From Streptomyces humi (GTDB lineage Bacteria > Actinomycetota > Actinomycetes > Streptomycetales > Streptomycetaceae), in contig NZ_LBMU02000021.1 in the NCBI RefSeq assembly GCF_001005085.2, positions 124,001 to 188,000 on the forward strand: a stretch of DNA of 64,000 nucleotides. Reading direction: 5' to 3'. Of the stretch, positions 32,213 to 41,591 are shown one piece after another (the stretch's first letter is position 1; every line of letters starts with the position of its first letter). Both the position numbers and the translations under genes were made by a program. The notes beneath the pieces were generated by a model. That model was not told the origin of the DNA and searched no databases. It was given only the letters and a program-made list of their open reading frames with translations.

Positions 32213-32300
32213 GTGCGTGCAGGTTGTACGCCGATGAGCCGTCCGAAACGGACAGTGCGCCCCTGGGCCGGGGCGGGGGCGAACCCGACACTTACCTCGT

Positions 32301-33710
32301 ATGACGACAGCTCCCGCCGGTTCCACCAGCAGTGTCGCCCCCGCGTACGGCGACCGGGTCATCGCCGTGGAGGCGGCGGGCTCGGAACCGATCCCCGACG
32401 CCGAACGCCACGGCAGCCCCCTCCAGTTGCTGTGGACCTGGGCCTCTCCCAACATCGAGTTCGCGACCGTCTACATCGGCGTGATCGCGGTCCTCTTCTT
32501 CGGCCTCGGCTTCTGGACGGCGACCGCCGCGATCCTGCTGGGCACCGCGCTCGGCGCGCTCACCCAGGGCGTGCTGTCGCTGGACGGCCCGCGGTTCGGC
32601 GTCCCGCAGATGGTGATCGGCCGCTTCTCCTTCGGCCGCCTCGGCAACATCCTGCCCGCCGCCGCCAACGGACTCCTCGCGGGCGTCGGCTGGTTCGCGG
32701 TGAACAGCGTGAGCGCGGCCTTCGCCCTGAACACCCTGACCGGCCTGCGCCCGCTCCCCGCCCTCCTCCTCGTCGTGGTCGCGGAGATCCTGATCGGGTT
32801 CATCGGCCACAACTTCGTGCACACCTTCGAGAAGTACGCGTTCCCCGCGCTCGCGGTCGTCTTCCTGCTCGCCGGGGTGTGGACGTTCAAGGACGCCGAC
32901 CTCGGCGGGGGCGGCTCCGGCGGCGGCGTCGGCGGTTTCCTGCTCGCGTTCAGCGCGGCCTGGGGGTACGCGGCCGGCTGGAACCCGTACGCCTCCGACT
33001 ACGCGCGCTACCTGCCGCGTACGGCGGACAAGGTGCGGACCGTGCTGTGGCCGGCCGTCGGCCTGTTCGTGTCCGTCTCGGTCGTCGCCGTCATCGGCGC
33101 GGCCTCGGCCACCCTCGCCGCTCCGAAGGACGCCACCCCGACGGCCGCCTTCACCGGCCACCTGCCCGGCTGGCTGGGCGACCTGGTGCTGATCGCCATC
33201 ATGCTCGGCGGGATCTCGGCGAACGCCCTCAACGTGTACTCCGGTGCGATCTCCATCGCCTCCTTCGGCCTGCGGCTGCCGACCTGGCTCAGCCGTAGCA
33301 CGCTGGTCGTGGTGTCGGGCATCGCCGGTACGGCGGCGGCCTGGGCCTCGCTCGACGACGCGGGCGCCGCCTACGAGGCGTTCCTGCTGGTCATCGCGTA
33401 CTGGGTGGCGCCCTGGCTGGGTGTGGTCCTGGTGGAGCGGTGGTTGCAGGGCCGCACCGCGACCGACGAGGAGCTGGCCGCCCGGCTGACCGACCGCGCC
33501 TTCACCAACCGGCCAGGACTGGCATCCCTGTCGGCCGGCGTCGCGGTCTCCGTCCCGCTCTTCTCCAACCAGGAGGACTACGTGGGCTGGGTGCCCGAGC
33601 ACCACCCGGCCTTCGGGGACATCACCCCTCTCGTCGGCTTCGCGGTGAGCGCCCTCCTCTACACGGCCCTGCGCAGCCGCACCCGCTCGTCGGCGCCCCG
33701 GCAGGCCTAG
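32301..33710 (+). CDS. NCS1-family cytosine/purine permease
   Basis: The 469-residue integral membrane protein has about twelve helices and the NCS1 blocks LLWTWASPNIEFATVYIG, GPRFGVPQMVIGRFSFG and AWGYAAGWNPYASDYARYLP. It imports nucleobases with a cation. A cytosine deaminase, PucR regulator and dioxygenase lie within 4 kb, so cytosine or a related pyrimidine is the likely cargo. Its stop overlaps the convergent CorA stop by 4 bp. Confidence 0.88.
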   Translation: MTTAPAGSTSSVAPAYGDRVIAVEAAGSEPIPDAERHGSPLQLLWTWASPNIEFATVYIGVIAVLFFGLGFWTATAAILLGTALGALTQGVLSLDGPRFGVPQMVIGRFSFGRLGNILPAAANGLLAGVGWFAVNSVSAAFALNTLTGLRPLPALLLVVVAEILIGFIGHNFVHTFEKYAFPALAVVFLLAGVWTFKDADLGGGGSGGGVGGFLLAFSAAWGYAAGWNPYASDYARYLPRTADKVRTVLWPAVGLFVSVSVVAVIGAASATLAAPKDATPTAAFTGHLPGWLGDLVLIAIMLGGISANALNVYSGAISIASFGLRLPTWLSRSTLVVVSGIAGTAAAWASLDDAGAAYEAFLLVIAYWVAPWLGVVLVERWLQGRTATDEELAARLTDRAFTNRPGLASLSAGVAVSVPLFSNQEDYVGWVPEHHPAFGDITPLVGFAVSALLYTALRSRTRSSAPRQA

Positions 33711-34684
33711 TCGTCGTCCCTCAGCCGGCGCCAGATGCGGCTGCGGTGCAGCAGGAAGAGCGAACCGAGCACGGCGACCAGCTGGAGGCCCACGGCGAGC
33801 AGCCAGAACTCGTCCCTGGTCTCCAGCCGGTTCGTCAGGAACTCGAAGTTCATGCCGAAGAACCCGGTCAGGAACGACAGCGGCAGGAAGATCACGGACA
33901 CGATGGCCAGCCGGTTGATCACGCCGTTCTGTTCGCCCGCGACCAGGGACCCGTAGCTCGCGAAGGCCCGGCGGGTGGCGTCCTGGAGGGACTCGATGTC
34001 CGCGAGGACCAGGCGCCCCGCCCGCTGGAACTCCTGGGCCAGCCGCTGCCGATCCGCCGGGAAGTCACGGCTCATCATCCTGCGGGTGATCACTTCGTCG
34101 ATCCCCTGGAGGTAGGGCAGCAGCGCGTGGTGCAGGACGGCGGAGCGGCGGCGCAGCTGGGAGAGCCGGTAGATCTGCTCGGGGCGCCGCGCCTCGAACA
34201 TGTCGTCCTCCAGCTCCTCGACCTGGAGCAGGGCGTCCACCGCGGCCCGGCGGAACGTCGTGAGCGCCTCCTGGAGCAGCAGGAACAGCGTGGCCACGGG
34301 GTCGTGCGGGCGTTCCCGCCGCACCTGGGCCGTGACGGCCCGCTCCAGTCCGGCCCGCCGGCCCCAGTGAACGATCAGCAGGTAGCGGTCGGAGGCCAGG
34401 GCGTGCACGTACGCGACCCCGCCCTCGTGGACCACCGGCACGACGAACCCGGCGGTGTCGCCCAGGAACTCGGCCCGCGGCGACGCGTCCTGCCGGCCGA
34501 ACCACTCCAGGTCGGTGTCGTCCAGCCCGAGCCGCCGGACCACCGGATCCACCGCCGGGCCCTCCTCCTCGGGCAGTTCGACACCGAGGAGCAGGAACGG
34601 GTCCGTGGCGAGCCGGTGGCGTGCCTCGGCCACGGAGATGCGCGCGGTGTCGCCGTCCGGCACCGCCACCACCGTCACGATCAT
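33707..34684 (-). CDS. corA: CorA-type divalent metal transporter
   Basis: The 325-residue protein has a long cytoplasmic domain and two C-terminal helices, with the GMN signature (FFGMNFEFL) between them and LPLSFLTG in the first helix. It transports magnesium or cobalt. ATG 34684 has GGTGAGG immediately upstream; GTG 34711 is an in-frame alternative. Confidence 0.88.
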   Translation of the reverse strand: MIVTVVAVPDGDTARISVAEARHRLATDPFLLLGVELPEEEGPAVDPVVRRLGLDDTDLEWFGRQDASPRAEFLGDTAGFVVPVVHEGGVAYVHALASDRYLLIVHWGRRAGLERAVTAQVRRERPHDPVATLFLLLQEALTTFRRAAVDALLQVEELEDDMFEARRPEQIYRLSQLRRRSAVLHHALLPYLQGIDEVITRRMMSRDFPADRQRLAQEFQRAGRLVLADIESLQDATRRAFASYGSLVAGEQNGVINRLAIVSVIFLPLSFLTGFFGMNFEFLTNRLETRDEFWLLAVGLQLVAVLGSLFLLHRSRIWRRLRDDD

Positions 34685-34807
34685 CGCCTCACCGCCGGTC
34701 CCGTGGCCCACGCTCCCAGCGTGTGCGCGGCGGCCGGAGCACGCACCCGGATGCCCTCGGGTGCCGCGCGGAACTGCCTCGAACGGGTGAGGTTCCGGGC
34801 CGGTGTC

Positions 34808-36217
34808 TCAGGCCACCGTCCGCAGCCCCGGTGACCGGGCCGCGCCCGTGCCCCGCACCACCCGGTGCGCGCAGGCCGCCGTCAGCAGCTCCCCCAGCAG
34901 GTCCGGATCGTCGATCTCCAGGCCGAGCAGCGACTCGATGCGCTCCAGCCGCTGGTAGAGGGACTGGCGGCCGATGTGCAGGAGGGCTGCCGTGCGGGTA
35001 GGCGAGCAGCCGTGGCGCAGATGCACCTCCAGGGTGCGGACCAGGTCGCTGGCGTGTGCCGCCTCCCAGGCCAGCAACGGACCCAGGGTGTGCTGGACCA
35101 GGGCGGCGAGGCGGTCCCGGTTGGCGGCGATCCCGCCCCGGGTCAGCTCGCGCTCCAGGGCCAGGGCACGGGCGGACGTCACCAACGGGCCCTTGGCCGG
35201 GCCGGGTTCGGCCGGCGGCACGGTCAGGGCGAGTTCCAGACTGGCCCGCGCCGCCCGCAGGGTCTCGCTCCAGTGCAGCCAGCCCGCCCCGGCGTCGACC
35301 GCGTGCCCGACGGCGACGGTGATCCCGGGCACGGCGGCGGCCCCGGAGGCAGCACCGAGCCCGGGGACAGCACCGGAACCGGAGGCGGCACCGGAACCGG
35401 GGACGGCACCCAGTCCCGAAGCGGCGCCCAGTCCCGAGGTGGTGCCGAAACCGGGTGCGGTGGCCGTGCGGAAGGCTTCCTGTACCGCGCGGACCGGGTC
35501 GCCCGCTCCGGGGCCGCCGGCCGTGCCCCGGCCGTCGGCCGGCAGTGCGAGGAGGGCCAGGACGTCTCCGGGGAACGCCGCCCGGAGCACCGCGGCTCCG
35601 CCCAGCAGCCGTACCGCGCGGTCCACGGCGCCGGTCTCCCGCGGCCCGTGCACCGACACCCCGATGAGGCGCGCCCCCGGCTTCGGACGGAACCCGGCGA
35701 GCGCCGCGCGGGCGTCCACCTCCGGCTGGTTCAGCGCGGCCCGGTCGGCCAGGTCGGCCAGCAGGGCCGCCGTGTGGTCGTCGCCCCGGGGCCGGCCCGC
35801 CGACCGCCCGGACAGCCCGCGCGCGACGATCGCCCGGTTGGCGGCCTCCGTGATCCTGACGAAGGGCACGACCCGGTGCAGGGCCAGCAGGGGCAGGCCG
35901 AGCCGGCGGGCCTCGTCGGTCACCTCCGCGGGCATGGCCGGCAGCGCCCGGCCGATCTCCACCGCGAGACCGGCCGCGCCGCGTGCCGTCAGCTCCCGGA
36001 CGTAACGGCGGCGGACCTCCTCGGCCGCGTCGGTCAGCCCGAAGCCGTTGGTGAGCAGCAGTTCGCCGCCGTCCAGGAAGTTGGCGCCCTCGTAGACCTC
36101 GCTGGAGTGGACCCAGCGGACGGGCCGGTCGAGGGCGTCCTCTCCGGCGAGCAGTTCGGGGCGGGCCGCCAGCACCAGATCGAGGGCCAGGACTTCGCGG
36201 AGGGTGAGTGCGGGCAC
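34808..36217 (-). CDS. PucR family transcriptional regulator
   Basis: The 469-residue protein has an N-terminal purine-catabolism regulator domain (ALTLREVLALDLVLAARPEL, WVHSSEVYEGANFLDGGELLL) and a C-terminal PucR helix-turn-helix (LEVHLRHGCSPTRTAALLHI). GTG 36217 has GGAGG 5 nt upstream. A low-complexity linker of GLGAASG/GSGAVPG-type repeats lies in the middle. It is divergent from the cytosine deaminase gene and probably senses a nucleobase or metabolite and regulates that operon. Confidence 0.9.
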   Translation of the reverse strand: MPALTLREVLALDLVLAARPELLAGEDALDRPVRWVHSSEVYEGANFLDGGELLLTNGFGLTDAAEEVRRRYVRELTARGAAGLAVEIGRALPAMPAEVTDEARRLGLPLLALHRVVPFVRITEAANRAIVARGLSGRSAGRPRGDDHTAALLADLADRAALNQPEVDARAALAGFRPKPGARLIGVSVHGPRETGAVDRAVRLLGGAAVLRAAFPGDVLALLALPADGRGTAGGPGAGDPVRAVQEAFRTATAPGFGTTSGLGAASGLGAVPGSGAASGSGAVPGLGAASGAAAVPGITVAVGHAVDAGAGWLHWSETLRAARASLELALTVPPAEPGPAKGPLVTSARALALERELTRGGIAANRDRLAALVQHTLGPLLAWEAAHASDLVRTLEVHLRHGCSPTRTAALLHIGRQSLYQRLERIESLLGLEIDDPDLLGELLTAACAHRVVRGTGAARSPGLRTVA

Positions 36218-36328
36218 GGGGACCTCCAGGGCGCGGAGCGCGGCGCTGACATTTCGTCCGGCTGCGGGTTGCCCGGAGGGTACTTTCCGCACGTTGCCCC
36301 GGTGTTTCGGCCACAGGAGAGTGAAGTC

Positions 36329-36787
36329 ATGAAGCCTTTGGACCAGGAACAGGCCCGCGCCTGGCTCGCCACCGCGGTCACCGAGGCCCGCGCCGGGCTC
36401 GCCGAGGGGGGCATCCCCATCGGGGCCGCGCTCTACGGCGCCGACGGCGAACCGCTCGGCCGCGGGCACAACCGGCGCGTCCAGGACGGTGACCCGTCCA
36501 TGCACGCCGAGACGGCCGCCTTCCGCGCGGCGGGACGGCAGCGGACGTACCGGGGCACCACCATGGTGACCACCCTGTCCCCCTGCTGGTACTGCTCCGG
36601 CCTGGTCCGCCAGTTCGGCATCTCGCGCGTCGTGATCGGCGAGGCGGCCACCTTCCACGGCGGCCACGACTGGCTCGCCGCGCACGGGGTGGAGATCGTC
36701 CTGCTGGACGACCCGGAGTGCGTCGGACTGATGCGTGACTTCATCAACACCCACCCGGCTCTGTGGAACGAGGACATCGGTGAATAG
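36329..36787 (+). CDS. Yeast-type cytosine deaminase
   Basis: The 152-residue zinc deaminase has HAE (H59, E61) and PCWYC (C86, C89), the same ligand set as yeast Fcy1, and ends with FINTHPALWNEDIGE, nearly the yeast C-terminus. This is unlike bacterial amidohydrolase-type CodA. It converts cytosine to uracil. ATG 36329 is preceded by CAGGAGAGTG. The next gene overlaps it by 8 bp. Confidence 0.9.
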   Translation: MKPLDQEQARAWLATAVTEARAGLAEGGIPIGAALYGADGEPLGRGHNRRVQDGDPSMHAETAAFRAAGRQRTYRGTTMVTTLSPCWYCSGLVRQFGISRVVIGEAATFHGGHDWLAAHGVEIVLLDDPECVGLMRDFINTHPALWNEDIGE

Positions 36788-37763
36788 CACGAGTTCCGGC
36801 TCCGGCCCCCGGATCCCCACCATCGACCTGCGGCCCTGGCTGGACGGCGACGAGGCCGGCCGGCGGGAGACCGCCCGGACCGTCGACGCGGCCCTGCGGA
36901 CCGCCGGCTTCCTGCTCGTCACCGGGCACGGGGTCGCCCCGGAGCTGCGCGACGCGGTACGGGCGGCCGCCCGCGCGTTCTTCGCGCTGCCCGCCGAGGC
37001 GAAGGCCGCGTACGAGGCGAAGGTCGGCGGTCGGGGGTGGCTGGGCCCGAAGGCGGAGGCCAACGGCTACTCCGAGGGCACCGAGACCCCGCCGGACCTG
37101 AAGGAGTCGCTGACCTTCGCGACCCACGAGCCGTTCGCGGACCCGGTGGTCAACGCAGAGTGGTACGCGCCCAACGTGTGGCCGGCCGAGATCCCCGAAC
37201 TGCGCACGCTCTGCGAGGAGTACCTGGAGCGGATGGCGGAACTGGAGAAGCAACTGCTGTCCCTGCTGGGGTACGCGCTCGGTCTGGAACAGGACTTCTT
37301 CAGCCGGCACATGGACCATCCGACGTACGGCTTCAACATCAACTGGTACCCGGGGACGGACGTCATCGGCGAGCCCGAGCCGGGGCAGTTCCGGATCGGC
37401 CCGCACACCGACTTCGGCACGGTGACGATCCTGGACCGGCAGGCCGGCAAGGGCGGACTCCAGGTCTTCACCGACGACGGCGGCTGGGAGGACGCGCCCT
37501 TCGACCCGGCGGCCCTCACCATCAACATCGGAGACCTGATGGCCCGCTGGACCGGCGACCGCTGGCGTTCCGGCCGCCACCGGGTGCTCCCCCCGCCCGC
37601 CGACGCCCCCGCGGAGGAGCTGATGTCCCTCGTGTACTTCGGCGAGTGCACCCCGGGCACCACCGTCGAGTCCGTGCCGGCACCGGTCGGACGGGTGACG
37701 TATCCACCGGTGGACTCACACGTCTACCTGAGGGAGAAACTGAACTCGATCACCGTCGGCTGA
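36780..37763 (+). CDS. 2-oxoglutarate/Fe(II) oxygenase, IPNS-like
   Basis: The 327-residue protein has the isopenicillin-N-synthase fold: N-terminal DIOX_N part (IPTIDLRPWLDG, GFLLVTGHGV) and the iron ligands H209 and D211 (HTDFG) and H267 (RHRVL). GTG 36780 is chosen since it overlaps the deaminase stop and gives the family start; the in-frame ATG 36735 would overlap more. It hydroxylates an unknown substrate. Coupling to a cytosine deaminase suggests a pyrimidine base, like thymine hydroxylase, but IPNS-like enzymes are diverse. Confidence 0.85.
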   Translation: MNSTSSGSGPRIPTIDLRPWLDGDEAGRRETARTVDAALRTAGFLLVTGHGVAPELRDAVRAAARAFFALPAEAKAAYEAKVGGRGWLGPKAEANGYSEGTETPPDLKESLTFATHEPFADPVVNAEWYAPNVWPAEIPELRTLCEEYLERMAELEKQLLSLLGYALGLEQDFFSRHMDHPTYGFNINWYPGTDVIGEPEPGQFRIGPHTDFGTVTILDRQAGKGGLQVFTDDGGWEDAPFDPAALTINIGDLMARWTGDRWRSGRHRVLPPPADAPAEELMSLVYFGECTPGTTVESVPAPVGRVTYPPVDSHVYLREKLNSITVG

Positions 37764-37831
37764 TCCCATAGCGTCAGGATTCGTGACCCAACAGTCATCA
37801 CGCGATCTGGCCCGAAGCAACTCCCCCTTTC

Positions 37832-37837
37832 TACACT
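37832..37837 (+). promoter_or_regulatory. -10 box before ATPase operon
   Basis: TACACT lies 20 nt before TTG 37858, after the dioxygenase stop, with a GAGGGGGG ribosome site just downstream. Confidence 0.45.
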
Positions 37838-37857
37838 TGCGTTGAGGGGGGACTGCC

Positions 37858-39948
37858 TTGCACAGACGGTTGCACGGGCGAGGGGCGCTGTTCGATGTCG
37901 AGCCGGCCGGGCTCGTGCCGAGAATCGTCGGGTTACGGCCGTACCAGCACCGTACCCATCCTCTGGAACACCCCGGCGAGCTGCCGTTCGTCGTGCTGAC
38001 CGGGGCGCGGGGGCTCGGCAAGAGCGCGGTGCTGGGCGAGTTGCGGGACGCCTACCAGCGGCACACCCCGGTCGCGCTGATCGACTGCGCGGAGGCGCAG
38101 TTCGCGGCGCCGCCCGCCGAGCGGCCCGCCGAGTCCTGGTCACCGCTCGCGCAGGCCCTGCTGGTCGTCGCCGAACAGCTCGCCGAACCGGTGACGGGCG
38201 CCGGCCGGATCCCCTTCCCCCGGCTGATGTCCGGCCTGGTAGCGGTGGCCGCCGGGGGCTGGGGCGACGCCGACTCGGAGCGGATCCGGCGCGAGGTGGA
38301 ACGGATCCTGCTGCTGGGCGAGAGCGGCTCGTGGATCAGCGGGTTCGCCGGGCGGTGGGCCGGGAAGGTCGCCGCGAAGGTGGTGGCCGCCGCGACCGGC
38401 ACCGGGCCGCTGGTCTCCGGCGCCATCGAGGCCACCCTGGAGTCGGTCGCCGAGGGCTTCGCCAGCCGCCGCCACCAGAAGGCGTCGGTCTGGTACCGCG
38501 CCTACCCGAACGCGGGCGGCCACGCCCAGCGCGGACTGATCCTGCTCTCCGGGCACTTCCGGGCCGGCGGTACCTCCCGCGAGCACGCCGAGCGGTACCT
38601 CGTCCGGGCCCTGCTCGCCGATCTGACCGAGGCCTACGCCGGGGTGCTGCCGCGCATGCAGCGGCTCGGCCGTCCGCTGGTGCTGGTCGACAACGCCCAG
38701 ACCGGACCGGGACCGGCCCTGCTGGACGCGGTGCTGCGCGACCGCGCCGACGGCGTCGCCGACCACGTGGCGTTCGTCGCCGCAGTCCGCGGCGACGGCC
38801 GCGAGCTGCTGCGCAACGCCGTACGGCGGGAGCTGCCCGAGGTCGCCCGGCGTACCGGGTGGACACCGGACGCGGCCGCGCCGTCCTCCCGGGCCCTGCT
38901 GGTCGCCCTCCCGCCGCTGAGCCCCGACGACACCCTGCACCTCGTGGACACCCCCGGCGCGCCCCGGCTCGCACCGGCCGTGCACCGGCTGACCGGCGGC
39001 AACCCGCTGGGCGTCGCCCTGCTCGCCGAGGCGGCCGTACAGAACCCGGAGCGCACCGGCGCGCTCGGCGAGCTGCTCACGGCCGGCGTACGGCTCACCG
39101 ACGAGGGCCCGGCCGCGCCCGCGCACCTCCAGCTCCTCGACCGGCTGGTCCCGGCGGACCGGCTGGAGGAGCTGACGGTCCTCGCCGCCGCCCACGACCA
39201 CGACTCCGCGTGTGCCCTGGCCGCCGCGCTGCTCCCGGACGACTTCGGTCCCGCCGACGTACGGGCGCTTCAGAGCCGGCTGACCCGCGAGGGGCTGCCG
39301 GCCGCACCCGGCCAGTTCGTCGGCGACCCGTTCGTCCGCACGCTCCTGCTGCTCCGGCTGCACCTGCGGGACGCCGACCACGGCGGCTGGCGCACCGCCC
39401 ACGAGACGCTGATCACGCACTACGCCGAGTACCTGGGCACCGACCGGCTCGCCCCCTTCCGGCTCCACCACCAACTGGCCCTCGGCAAGGCCGGAGCGGC
39501 GGTGGACCACCTGCGCGACGGCTTCGCGCTCCTGGACGCCCGGAGCTGGCTGCGCACCCTGCGCTTCATCGCCTCCGCCCCCTACTTCCACGCCCATGAC
39601 GCCGAGGGCCACGACTCCACCGGCCACGGCGACCGGCGGGCGGCGGTGGCGCTCGGCCGCACGGACGCGCAGCAGCCGGTGCCGGAGGGCGTGGACGCCG
39701 TACTCCACCTGCGGGTACGGCGGGTGCTGCACGCCGTGTGGCAGCTCGCCGATCCGCTGGTGCTGCCCGACCCGAAGGTGGCCGACCGGCTGCGCTTCGA
39801 ACTGGAGCAGCTGTCCAACCTGCGGCCGGCCGGCAACGCGCTGCTGTGGCGGGCCTCCCGGGACTGGCCGGCGGCGGCGCTCGCGGGGCGGCCGCTGGCG
39901 GAACCGGACGACGACGAGGGCGACGACGAGCGGAGCGGGGTGGCGTGA
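37858..39948 (+). CDS. P-loop (STAND/AAA-like) ATPase with TTA codon
   Basis: The 696-residue protein has Walker A in LTGARGLGKSAVL (about residues 41-53), a Walker B-like LVLVDNAQ, and RLTGGNPLGVALLAEAA, a STAND-like GxP block. The C-terminal half is helical with no recognisable repeat domain. No membrane helix is convincing. TTG 37858 has GAGGGGGG 6 nt upstream. The 26th codon is TTA (37933-37935), a bldA target. It ends overlapping the start of a receptor-like gene (TGATG), so the pair acts together. Confidence 0.75.
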   Translation: MHRRLHGRGALFDVEPAGLVPRIVGLRPYQHRTHPLEHPGELPFVVLTGARGLGKSAVLGELRDAYQRHTPVALIDCAEAQFAAPPAERPAESWSPLAQALLVVAEQLAEPVTGAGRIPFPRLMSGLVAVAAGGWGDADSERIRREVERILLLGESGSWISGFAGRWAGKVAAKVVAAATGTGPLVSGAIEATLESVAEGFASRRHQKASVWYRAYPNAGGHAQRGLILLSGHFRAGGTSREHAERYLVRALLADLTEAYAGVLPRMQRLGRPLVLVDNAQTGPGPALLDAVLRDRADGVADHVAFVAAVRGDGRELLRNAVRRELPEVARRTGWTPDAAAPSSRALLVALPPLSPDDTLHLVDTPGAPRLAPAVHRLTGGNPLGVALLAEAAVQNPERTGALGELLTAGVRLTDEGPAAPAHLQLLDRLVPADRLEELTVLAAAHDHDSACALAAALLPDDFGPADVRALQSRLTREGLPAAPGQFVGDPFVRTLLLLRLHLRDADHGGWRTAHETLITHYAEYLGTDRLAPFRLHHQLALGKAGAAVDHLRDGFALLDARSWLRTLRFIASAPYFHAHDAEGHDSTGHGDRRAAVALGRTDAQQPVPEGVDAVLHLRVRRVLHAVWQLADPLVLPDPKVADRLRFELEQLSNLRPAGNALLWRASRDWPAAALAGRPLAEPDDDEGDDERSGVA

Positions 39949-41495
39949 TGGCGGGGCGGGGCGTGGGCACGTGGTTGCGTGAAGGCGTCTGGGAGATCCC
40001 GCTGCGCCGCTATCTGGCCCTGCTGGTCACGCTGTGCCTGCTGACCGGCCTGTTCTTCGGTGTCCGCACACTCACCCACGACGACCGCTCGTGCGCGCCC
40101 GGGGTGGCCCGGCCGGAGGGCAGCGACGAGTGCGTGGGCGTGGCGACGACGGCGTACGACTTCGGGCACCCGCAGCTGCGCCCCACCGTGCGGGCCATCG
40201 CCAGGGAGAACGGCCGCCTGAAGGCCGGGAGTTACGTCACGGTGGCGGTGATGCTGCCGTACACCTCGACGGCGGCGGCGAACCTCGCCGACATCCAGCA
40301 CGAGCTCCAGGGCGCCTACCTGGCCCAGTACCAGGCCAACCACGCCTCCAACGGGGAGTCCCCCGCGATCCGGCTGGTGCTGGCCAACCCCGGGGCGACC
40401 AGCCGGTACTGGCGGGAGATGGTCACCCGGCTCGCCGCCATGACCGGCGGCACCGACCGGCTGCGGGCGGTGGCCGGGGTCGGGCAGAGCACCGACGCCA
40501 ACATGAAGGCCGTCAGGGAGCTGACCCGGCTGGGGATTCCGGTGATCGGGTCGTCGATCACCGCGGACGACCTCGCCAACGGGCAGCAGGGCAAGGACCC
40601 TTACCCGGGCCTGGCACGGGTGTCGCCCACCAACACCGACGAGGCCCACGCCCTCGCCTCCTTCGCGAAGGTCAGCGCGGGCCGGGCGATGCTGGTGTAC
40701 GACCGGCCGGGCGACCCGTACACACGGACGCTGCAAACCTCGTTCGAGGCGCTCATCAAGGGGTCACCGCACCTGGCGCAGCCGTTCACCCCGCCGGCCG
40801 ACCGCAGCGAGGAGGGGACGACCGCGAACACGTTCCGGCAGATCGCCCTGCTGATCTGCGGCACCCCGCGGTCCATCGACACGGTCCTGTTCGCCGGACG
40901 CCACACCCAGCTGCGGCAGTTCATCAACGCGCTGGGCGCACGGGGGTGCCAGGACCGGAAGTTCACGGTGCTGACCGGGGACGAGGGGTCGTACCTGACC
41001 GGGGAACGGAGCCTGCACCGCGACGTGCTGGGGCCGACGCTCACCGTCCGGTACACCGCGCTGGCGCATCCGGACGCGTGGGGCAGGGGCAGCCCGCGGA
41101 CGGGCGGATCGGCGGCGGACATGGCGGCGCTGACCGAGCTGCTGAAGAGCGCGGTGCGTGCGCCGGTGGGGCCGGTCGGGCCGGTGGCCCTGGAGGACGG
41201 GCAGCTGATCATCGCGTACGACGCGATGCGGCTCGCGGTGCACGGGATCCGGGAGGCGGTGCCGGAGGGGAGGTCGGTGCCGACGCTGGCCGATGTGGGG
41301 TTGCAGTGGCCGCAGGTGAAGGGACCGTTGCGGGTGTCCGGGGCGAGCGGGTGGATCTGCCTCGACGTGCACGGGAATCCGTACGACAAGGCGGTGCCGG
41401 TGGTGGAGCTGCGGCCGGGGGGTGGGTCGCGGTTCGTTCAGATCGCGTGGCCGGAGGGGAAGCCGCCGGGCGCGGAGTGTCTGCCGCCGTCCTAG
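39948..41495 (+). CDS. Membrane-tethered type 1 periplasmic-binding-like receptor
   Basis: The 515-residue protein has a short cytoplasmic N-terminus, one helix (RYLALLVTLCLLTGLFFGV, about 18-36), and an extracytoplasmic two-lobe domain with leucine-binding-protein features: VTVAVMLPYTSTAAANLADI, GVGQSTDANMKAVRELTRLG, GIPVIGSSITADDL. It could sense a small molecule and signal to the ATPase encoded upstream, with which it overlaps by 1 bp. No ABC transporter permease is nearby. Confidence 0.75.
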   Translation: MAGRGVGTWLREGVWEIPLRRYLALLVTLCLLTGLFFGVRTLTHDDRSCAPGVARPEGSDECVGVATTAYDFGHPQLRPTVRAIARENGRLKAGSYVTVAVMLPYTSTAAANLADIQHELQGAYLAQYQANHASNGESPAIRLVLANPGATSRYWREMVTRLAAMTGGTDRLRAVAGVGQSTDANMKAVRELTRLGIPVIGSSITADDLANGQQGKDPYPGLARVSPTNTDEAHALASFAKVSAGRAMLVYDRPGDPYTRTLQTSFEALIKGSPHLAQPFTPPADRSEEGTTANTFRQIALLICGTPRSIDTVLFAGRHTQLRQFINALGARGCQDRKFTVLTGDEGSYLTGERSLHRDVLGPTLTVRYTALAHPDAWGRGSPRTGGSAADMAALTELLKSAVRAPVGPVGPVALEDGQLIIAYDAMRLAVHGIREAVPEGRSVPTLADVGLQWPQVKGPLRVSGASGWICLDVHGNPYDKAVPVVELRPGGGSRFVQIAWPEGKPPGAECLPPS

Positions 41496-41529
41496 GCCGC
41501 GGGCCCGGCGGGGGCTGGTCGCGCGGTTC

Positions 41530-41579
41530 CTCCCCCAGTCTTCGGCCGGGGGTGCCCCCAGCGCCCCCGAGGGGGCGCT
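41530..41579. terminator. Double hairpin between convergent genes
   Basis: A CCCCCAG...CGGGGG hairpin (from 41532) is followed by AGCGCCCC-CGAG-GGGGCGCT (41560-41579), a common Streptomyces element that would end both transcripts. Confidence 0.7.
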
Positions 41580-41591
41580 TCACGCCTGTTT

